This document shows, in pieces, positions 22,555 to 27,249 of a stretch of DNA of 27,249 nucleotides. The position numbers and the translations under genes are program-made. Source of the DNA: a virus; IMG/VR virus record IMGVR_UViG_3300027801_000131, positions 1-27,249 of that record; one strand, 5' to 3'. The number at the start of each line of letters is the position of its first letter. Position 1 is the first letter of the stretch. The notes beneath the pieces are model-generated. The model worked only from the letters and a program-made list of their open reading frames with translations, made no database searches and was not told where the DNA came from.

Positions 22555-25053
22555 TTATCCAAAAAATTCATCAAGTGTACTAACGGGTTCCGTTGTCCAC
22601 CCAATCTTGTTTAATATTACGCCTAATGGTTCGACAAACGATTTTGAAAACTGTAAATCGTAATCAATATAAGCTTCGAGCTCGAACTCTTTAGGTAAAG
22701 CAGAGACAAATGATATCACATTCTCATTCATAATATTAGGTACTTTCATGTAACAAAATTTAACTTTCTCACCATTCTGTATAATGGGATATTTCTTGTC
22801 TATAGAGTATTTAGACAAATAGTGATTGTAAAGAAGTGAACCTCTTACATGAATAGGCGTACCTTTGTTGTAGATAGAGGCCGCGTTGAAATACTTCTTA
22901 ACATTTTGTACTCCTCTTGGAAAGGATATATCTTCTATAGGTAATTTATTAAATTCATTTCGAGCGTTTGTTATAAATTCCCATACATCATTCTCTGTTC
23001 CATTCATCAATGTTCGAATACCTTCTTCAAGTTTCTTTCTACACCACATTGGTGTTGAAGACTTAGCAGTCTCAATACCCATCATTTTTAATTTCGGTGT
23101 GTTGTATCTTACACCTTCTGAATCATGAACATTAAGTATGTATCTTTTCTTTGCTGTCCAGATACCTTTGTCTGCTATGACTTCTCGTCCCATATGCATC
23201 TTGTTTTGATAAGCGTTCATATAAGAAGCTAGTTCTTCATACGATTCATTGATCATAGGTTCAAGTTTTTCTTTCGCGATAGTGTCTAGAAAATCTACAG
23301 GATTCTTGGGTCCAACTTTATCAATTAAATCTTCGAATGTCACATAGATTGAATCTGTATCGATCGCGACAACATAATCTTTGTCTGACTCTAATAATTT
23401 ATTTAAGTAATCATTGACGGCTCGTTCAACCCACTTAATACTTAACTGACCACTCATTGTAATACCTTCAGCTATTCTTTGATTGAAGTATCTGAAATAT
23501 TGATTACCTAGAGCGCCATAAGCTGAGTTGAGTGAAATCTTTCTGACCATTTGATTGTTATTATATTTGACAATCTCATACTCACATTTCTTTCTATTGA
23601 TTAAATCATCTTTCGGAATAGTCTCTAATCGTTTTTGAGATTCAATCATTTTATTCTTAAACAAAACTCTCTGATCATACATTTCTTCCAGAAGTTCAGG
23701 TAAGAAACCTTGTTTCTTTGTCGAGAACAATGCACCGTTGGGCGTCACAGTACTCGTAGTGAGCATACTCGTATCAACCTCACCTTCTAATAGTTTCTTC
23801 ACATTGATCTCTTGAGGATATATCTTCGGAATCATTGTATCAGGACTCATATTGTACTGCATGATTAAATGAGGATATAGACTATTCAAGTCAAAAGACA
23901 TTACCCATTTGTGTTGTCCTACTTGAGGTTCTTTTACATACGCTCCGACAATTCGTGAGTCTTGAGCTCCTTTCTTCGGAGGAGGAACCATACCTCGTTT
24001 CTTTAAGAAGTTGTAGATTAATAAATCCCAATATCGAACTGATCCGAATACATCTTGATAATTACACTTAGCCTGATAAGCCATCGTGATAACTAACTCC
24101 ATGAGTTGTAACTTATTATCTAATTCTTCTACAAGTTCTGTATCACGAATATTATAATCTAAAAATTTCTGATAATCATTTCTATAGAATAGATGCATCG
24201 CTCCGAATTCAGAATAGTCTATCTTTCTTTTACCAAGTTCTACTTCCGCGATATGATCTAATCGATATGTTTCTCTAGTTTTGTATGTAAACTTCTTATA
24301 CATATCAAGATAATCTAGAATAGCTACTCCTGATATATTGTATGATATCATTTTCTTCTGACCCATGTAGAGCCATTCTCTAGAAGTAACTAGATTATGA
24401 GGTGATAGTTGTGTGACTGTATTCCAATCAAAGAGTTTCCATATACGATTAACAAGATAAGCTATGTCGAATGTTTCTACATTCCAACCAGTAATAACAT
24501 CAGGTTCTAAATCGTCCCAGACTTTCATGAATGTTGTTAACAATTCTTTCTCATGATGACATCTATGATAGATGATATTCGGATCATCTGTTTTATAATC
24601 GAAATTATCTGTACCAATAACATGAGTCTCTTTATGTCCAAAGAGTTTCATTGTTATCGCGTTTACTTTTTCTTCTGCTTCTGTAGGTTCAGGAAATCCA
24701 TTCTCACACTCACACTCGATATCTATATTAAGTATGTTGATACTCTTAATATCGAATTGTATATCAGTCGGAAATGATTCATTGATGTAAGTATATTCCC
24801 ATTGATCAAGCCCATGTACTTCTGATACTTGATCATTCTGAAATTTCTTTTTCCAATGTCTCGCGTGACTGATAGAGCCAAACTTCTTCTGTTGTAAGAA
24901 GTCACCCTTGATTGATTTGAAAGCTGTTTGTTTGTTTGTCGGGATATAAAGAGTAGGTTCGTATTTCAATCTCTTGAGATATCGTTTACCGTTCTTTATC
25001 CCTCTCGCGAGTATAAAGTCTTTGTATTTTTGAACATTAGTGTAGTAGTGCAT
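22555..25053 (-). CDS. 43: T4 gp43-like family B DNA polymerase
   Basis: 832 aa (T4 gp43 is 898 aa). The proofreading exonuclease is intact: Exo I NIDIEC with D111 and E113, Exo II NVETFDIAYL, Exo III YNIRDTEL. Polymerase motifs are all present: motif A SFDLNSLYPHL, motif B KISLNSAYGALGN, motif C AIDTDSIYV. The C-terminal LDEFFG is a probable sliding-clamp-binding tip, as in T4-type polymerases. The ATG lies 7 nt after the -10 TATAAT of a promoter inside the end of denV, so the mRNA would be leaderless. Single uninterrupted frame with no intein or intron. Confidence 0.98.
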   Translation of the reverse strand: MHYYTNVQKYKDFILARGIKNGKRYLKRLKYEPTLYIPTNKQTAFKSIKGDFLQQKKFGSISHARHWKKKFQNDQVSEVHGLDQWEYTYINESFPTDIQFDIKSINILNIDIECECENGFPEPTEAEEKVNAITMKLFGHKETHVIGTDNFDYKTDDPNIIYHRCHHEKELLTTFMKVWDDLEPDVITGWNVETFDIAYLVNRIWKLFDWNTVTQLSPHNLVTSREWLYMGQKKMISYNISGVAILDYLDMYKKFTYKTRETYRLDHIAEVELGKRKIDYSEFGAMHLFYRNDYQKFLDYNIRDTELVEELDNKLQLMELVITMAYQAKCNYQDVFGSVRYWDLLIYNFLKKRGMVPPPKKGAQDSRIVGAYVKEPQVGQHKWVMSFDLNSLYPHLIMQYNMSPDTMIPKIYPQEINVKKLLEGEVDTSMLTTSTVTPNGALFSTKKQGFLPELLEEMYDQRVLFKNKMIESQKRLETIPKDDLINRKKCEYEIVKYNNNQMVRKISLNSAYGALGNQYFRYFNQRIAEGITMSGQLSIKWVERAVNDYLNKLLESDKDYVVAIDTDSIYVTFEDLIDKVGPKNPVDFLDTIAKEKLEPMINESYEELASYMNAYQNKMHMGREVIADKGIWTAKKRYILNVHDSEGVRYNTPKLKMMGIETAKSSTPMWCRKKLEEGIRTLMNGTENDVWEFITNARNEFNKLPIEDISFPRGVQNVKKYFNAASIYNKGTPIHVRGSLLYNHYLSKYSIDKKYPIIQNGEKVKFCYMKVPNIMNENVISFVSALPKEFELEAYIDYDLQFSKSFVEPLGVILNKIGWTTEPVSTLDEFFG

Positions 25054-25060
25054 ATAATAT

Positions 25061-25089
25061 ATTATAACACAGAAATGCCATAGTGTCTA
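25061..25089 (-). promoter_or_regulatory. 43: Sigma70-type promoter of the polymerase gene, inside denV 3' end
   Basis: Minus strand: TAGACA at 25089-25084 (one mismatch), a 17-bp spacer and TATAAT at 25066-25061, with TGTTATAAT extended -10. The polymerase ATG begins 7 nt downstream at 25053. Confidence 0.7.
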
Positions 25090-25472
25090 TACCACTCTGG
25101 CTTCTGTTGTATCCTTTCTTCAATTCGTTGTCTAATGATCTCTTGATCTTCCAACTTGGGTTCCCAATCATTGTAATAATCTGTTGGGAATTGTGTGACT
25201 TTAAATTCTCTAGTAGAATCTAAATTAAAATTTCTTTTGATTAGTTCTTCTCTGATCTGAGTATATCTTTTGTATAGATATTTACCTTTATCATAAAAGA
25301 ACATGACATGACCTGTTCCAAGTTTGAACTTTTTAGGAATCTTTTTGGGATCCCATTTTGAAGAATTGAGTGATCTCTGTAATGCCGAACCCACCATGAA
25401 TATCTCACGGTACTCAGCCATTAAATGTTGATCAGTTAATTCTTCAACAGGTATTATGTTGATTCTTGTCAA
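25062..25472 (-). CDS. denV: Pyrimidine-dimer DNA glycosylase (T4 endonuclease V)
   Basis: 136 aa, close in length to T4 DenV (138). The N-terminus MTRINIIPVEELTDQHLMAEYRE matches T4 DenV nearly residue for residue through E23 (written here only as reference; catalytic T2 and E23 are both present). GTGHVMFFYDKGKYLYKR and QKPEWYRHYG near the C-terminus also match. It excises cyclobutane pyrimidine dimers and cuts the abasic strand, fitting a phage exposed to surface sunlight. T4 residue R26 is replaced by Met. The start is TTG at 25470-25472: an in-frame stop lies three codons upstream and there is no nearby ATG. The TTG overlaps the upstream stop as TTGA. Threonine 2 becomes the N-terminus after Met removal, so the start position is fixed by function. 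Confidence 0.96.
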   Translation of the reverse strand: MTRINIIPVEELTDQHLMAEYREIFMVGSALQRSLNSSKWDPKKIPKKFKLGTGHVMFFYDKGKYLYKRYTQIREELIKRNFNLDSTREFKVTQFPTDYYNDWEPKLEDQEIIRQRIEERIQQKPEWYRHYGISVL

Positions 25473-25684
25473 ATTACTTTAACTGGTACAAAATGATTTT
25501 TTACACAAAGTAATTTTTCTTCGGCGTGTGCCATATTTTCTATCTGAGCATCCATGGCGGAGATAACATCGGGATGTTCTCCTATACCAACTGGGTGTTT
25601 CAAATATACTGTAATGTTAGCCTTCGCTTCTGCGATTTCTCCCTCATATTTTAACATGAGTGCTTCTCTCAATATTTTTTCCAT
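25469..25684 (-). CDS. Small conserved marine phage protein, 71 aa
   Basis: 71 aa, acidic helical N-terminal part (LREALMLKYEGEIAEAKANI) and the motif VYLKHPVGIGEHPDVISAMDAQIENMAHAEEKL. I recall similar small proteins in marine T4-like phages; no function is known to me. It overlaps denV as TTGA. No membrane segment or catalytic motif. Likely co-translated with denV. Confidence 0.75.
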   Translation of the reverse strand: MEKILREALMLKYEGEIAEAKANITVYLKHPVGIGEHPDVISAMDAQIENMAHAEEKLLCVKNHFVPVKVI

Positions 25685-25699
25685 AATATAATTTTCCTA

Positions 25700-26197
25700 T
25701 TATTTTAATCGACCTTTTGAATCGAATTTATCAGTCACATCAATATCTCTTAAACGATTCATTAATCGTTTTGATCTATTATAGACTTGTTTAGCCCACC
25801 TACTGTCTAGACCTTCTTCCGAAGCTGTTTTATAATCACTCTTATTCAAAGCGGTAAACATCTTTTTGAACTTTCGTAATCTAGTGATTCCTAAGTTAAA
25901 AGCCATGTTAGCGATTATTAATTTTACTTCTTCTGGCCAATCTCTCCAGTTATTGTGGAACGCGTTCTCACAATCCTTTAAACATATATTCAAATCTTGA
26001 ACTAAATATTCATCGGCTTTAGTCTGCGTTATCGGGTGATCTACACCCATTTCATATTCTTCATCTGTTTCCAGAAGAAGATGTCCTATCCCTACAGTCT
26101 TATAACCTAGATGATCTTTGTATACTTTAAGTACACAACCTTCATCAGAAGTTATTTCGTCTTTAAGTCTTACCCTAAATTCTTTACTATATTCCAT
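25700..26197 (-). CDS. e: T4-type lysozyme (endolysin), GH24
   Basis: 165 aa, like T4 lysozyme (164 aa). The catalytic triad is visible: E19 in TSDEG, D28 in VYKDHLGY and T34 in KTVGIGHLL, corresponding to T4 E11, D20 and T26. The IANMAFNLG segment corresponds to T4 INMVFQMG, and RWAKQVYNRSKRLMN to the SRWYNQTPNRAKRV region. It hydrolyses peptidoglycan at lysis and would need a holin; none is identified with certainty. It has an N-terminal extension of eight residues relative to T4. It overlaps the 110-aa gene by 11 bp. No signal peptide. Confidence 0.94.
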   Translation of the reverse strand: MEYSKEFRVRLKDEITSDEGCVLKVYKDHLGYKTVGIGHLLLETDEEYEMGVDHPITQTKADEYLVQDLNICLKDCENAFHNNWRDWPEEVKLIIANMAFNLGITRLRKFKKMFTALNKSDYKTASEEGLDSRWAKQVYNRSKRLMNRLRDIDVTDKFDSKGRLK

Positions 26198-26519
26198 TGT
26201 TCAGTTCCTCTAACCCTTGGTTAGCTATAAGTTCTACTAATATGTTACTCATAAGTTGATTGAAATCTTCATCCTCAGATATCGTATCTACTAATTCATC
26301 TGGACAAGCTCTAATAGCTCGTTCAAAATCCATAGTAGGTATTTCTTCTTGTTCTCTAGGGATAAGTGTCACTTCTCCATACTGATATATAACATCTTTG
26401 TATGGGCCTGTAAGGACTCTAATAGCCCTCTCACCAGTCTTATGAACAACTTCTGTATATAATCCATTATCAAATAAAGGATAATGTGTTTCTACATCTG
26501 TATTTAGTTTTTTAACCAA
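26187..26519 (-). CDS. Hypothetical protein, 110 aa, TTG start in frame with the upstream gene
   Basis: 110 aa, acidic C-terminal half. It contains GLYTEVVHKTGERAIRVLTGPYKDVIYQYGEV and PTMDFERAIRACPDELVDTI. No recognised family. No ATG is available before the conserved body; TTG at 26517-26519 is the best start. The frame is the same as that of the preceding AT-hook gene, from which it is separated by a single TAG and two sense codons (Thr-Lys). It may therefore start at TTG or be reached by read-through of the TAG. It overlaps the lysozyme start by 11 bp. Confidence 0.65.
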   Translation of the reverse strand: MVKKLNTDVETHYPLFDNGLYTEVVHKTGERAIRVLTGPYKDVIYQYGEVTLIPREQEEIPTMDFERAIRACPDELVDTISEDEDFNQLMSNILVELIANQGLEELNNGI

Positions 26520-26525
26520 TTTAGT

Positions 26526-26759
26526 CTATTTCTTAGATTTATTCTTAGAACCCTTGGGTCTGCCTCTACCTTTTTTCTTAGTAGTTACAGTCTTAGCTTT
26601 CGCTTTCTTTTTCTTAACTGGAGTTCTACCATCAGAATAAGATTCATTGACATCTTTAGTAGACTTATCATCTGCGATATATCTCCCTTTTCCGTCTCGA
26701 GCTCTTTCACCTTTAGGTTCACCAACTAAGAAAGTTACAAATTTATTAAACCAATTCAT
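26526..26759 (-). CDS. AT-hook DNA-binding protein, 77 aa
   Basis: Small, strongly basic. Residues 45-77 are a Lys/Arg-rich tail with GRGRPKGSKN at 64-73, a textbook AT-hook (core GRP flanked by basic residues) that binds the minor groove of AT-rich DNA. The N-terminal part MNWFNKFVTFLVGEPKG could be a short amphipathic or membrane-associated helix. A DNA-organising or transcription-modulating role is plausible in such an AT-rich genome. AGAGGAAAAAACAA precedes the ATG. The gene begins inside the end of the upstream small ORF (14-bp overlap) and ends with TAG in frame with the next ORF. Confidence 0.75.
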   Translation of the reverse strand: MNWFNKFVTFLVGEPKGERARDGKGRYIADDKSTKDVNESYSDGRTPVKKKKAKAKTVTTKKKGRGRPKGSKNKSKK

Positions 26760-26892
26760 TTGTTTTTTCCTCTTTTTTGTTATTTATTAATTCAGACATA
26801 TATGCATCATGATAATTCACATAGTCTAGTTCAGATTCTTCATCTTCTCTTTTAAAGAAAGTCATAATATAGTTTTTAATTTTTCTAAACAT
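26746..26892 (-). CDS. Small ORF, 48 aa, leaderless-type start
   Basis: The ATG at 26890-26892 lies 6 nt after the -10 of a perfect promoter; stop TAA at 26746-26748. The sequence MFRKIKNYIMTFFKRE is a basic amphipathic helix, followed by an acidic middle (EDEESELDY) and a mixed tail. It is the first reading frame of the transcript, overlapping the AT-hook gene start by 14 bp. The regular start geometry makes it a likely real gene of unknown function. Another possibility is a leader peptide that couples translation into the AT-hook gene. Confidence 0.55.
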   Translation of the reverse strand: MFRKIKNYIMTFFKREDEESELDYVNYHDAYMSELINNKKEEKTNELV

Positions 26893-26898
26893 ACTATT

Positions 26899-26926
26899 AT
26901 TATAACACCGAAAGCTGAGATGTCAA
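26899..26926 (-). promoter_or_regulatory. Sigma70-type promoter of the AT-hook-lysozyme-denV unit
   Basis: Minus strand: TTGACA at 26926-26921, a 16-bp spacer and TATAAT at 26904-26899, both perfect, with extended -10 TG. It lies just after the hsp20 stop and shares ACCTTGACA and GTGTTATAATA with the other promoters. Confidence 0.88.
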
Positions 26927-26954
26927 GGTTTTTGACACCCCAGCGTCCTTGATG

Positions 26955-27249
26955 TTACTCAGCTAAGAAAACTTTCTTATCTGATTTTGAAAGACCACCG
27001 ATCTTTACAGTTCTAGGTTTCTTTTCCTCTGGAACTATTCTCTCTGCGTAGATGGTAAGAATACCATTTGACAGATCAGAACCTTTGACCACTACATCTT
27101 CAGCTAGAACAAAGTTCCTACTAAATTTTCGTTGTGAGATTCCTTGATGAACAAACCCGCTATCTTTCTCTCCGAGATCACCTTCGATAAGAAGATTATT
27201 TTCTTTAACTGTTACAGTTAAATCCTCTTCACCGAATCCAGCTACTGCT
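26955..27249 (-). CDS. hsp20: Small heat-shock protein Hsp20, 5' part outside window
   Basis: The frame enters at the window edge and stops with TAA at 26955-26957. About 97 residues of the alpha-crystallin domain are visible: GFGEEDLTVTVKENNLLIEG (beta strands), GFVHQGISQRKFSRNF, VLAEDVVVKGSDLSNGILTIYAER, then the tail. The pattern FxRxFxL...GxLxI is the family hallmark, with IYAERIVPEEKKP following. Ends LSKSDKKVFLAE. Phage Hsp20 occurs in many marine T4-like phages, where it may act as a chaperone in virion assembly or stress. The N-terminus is missing. Confidence 0.9.
   Translation of the reverse strand, partial: AVAGFGEEDLTVTVKENNLLIEGDLGEKDSGFVHQGISQRKFSRNFVLAEDVVVKGSDLSNGILTIYAERIVPEEKKPRTVKIGGLSKSDKKVFLAE

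Noticed and set aside
26927-26954. Hairpin GACGC/GTGTC after hsp20 as a terminator
   Set aside because: The stem is only 5 bp with a G-U pair and is followed by AAAAAC rather than a U run in the transcript.
1-27249. CRISPR array, insertion sequence, transposase or integrase
   Set aside because: No regularly spaced direct repeats, terminal inverted repeats or recombinase motifs were seen on reading through.

Overview
This AT-rich window is a segment of a T4-like (Tevenvirinae-related) marine myovirus genome. Every gene I can support lies on the minus strand, so transcription runs from high to low coordinates. The identification rests on a set of T4 core homologues: DNA polymerase gp43, recombinase UvsX, helicase gp41, primase gp61, class Ia ribonucleotide reductase NrdA/NrdB, DenV-type pyrimidine-dimer glycosylase and a T4-type lysozyme. 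A phage Hsp20 and several small proteins of the kind found in marine T4-like phages support the marine assignment. The low GC content and lack of photosynthesis genes would fit a phage of SAR11-type bacteria or of a low-GC cyanobacterium. The host cannot be decided from this window.

Layout in transcription order. (1) 27249-25062: end of hsp20, a small ORF, an AT-hook protein, an unknown protein, lysozyme, a small conserved protein and DenV. (2) 25053-19422: replication and recombination block with gp43, a small membrane ORF, UvsX, gp41, a HAD-family 5'(3')-deoxyribonucleotidase and a small helical ORF. (3) 19223-13774: an unusual block of enzyme-like proteins (possible nuclease-fold protein, ligase-like nucleotidyltransferase, small cupin, HxGH-type nucleotidylyltransferase, zeta-toxin-like P-loop kinase). 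Several carry peptides resembling the T4 capsid-targeting sequence and prohead-protease sites. (4) 13777-7914: virion-type proteins, including a 769-aa scaffold-like protein with several possible protease sites and a protein with a SwmB/Ig-like domain. (5) 7889-4401: two conserved unknowns, peroxiredoxin, an HNH-like protein, a nested i-spanin/o-spanin pair, a small membrane ORF and a small lipoprotein. (6) 4400-1: a noncoding stretch with five tandem hairpins, then primase, NrdA and the start of NrdB.

Regulation. Five strong sigma70-type promoters share an ACCTTGAC -35 region and an extended TGTTATAAT -10 element. Four have exactly a 16-bp spacer. A weaker sixth copy lies before the deoxyribonucleotidase gene. 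At four of these six sites the ATG falls 6-7 nt after the -10 hexamer, so those messages would be leaderless. Late promoters of the T4 type (NATAAATA) sit before several virion genes. Such 8-mers are common by chance in DNA this AT-rich, so only their position supports them.

Most interesting hypothesis: genes from about 7.9 to 19.2 kb, inserted between gp41 and gp61, encode virion proteins plus a set of enzymes packaged into the capsid and matured by a gp21-like protease, possibly for delivery with the genome. The protease itself is not in this window.
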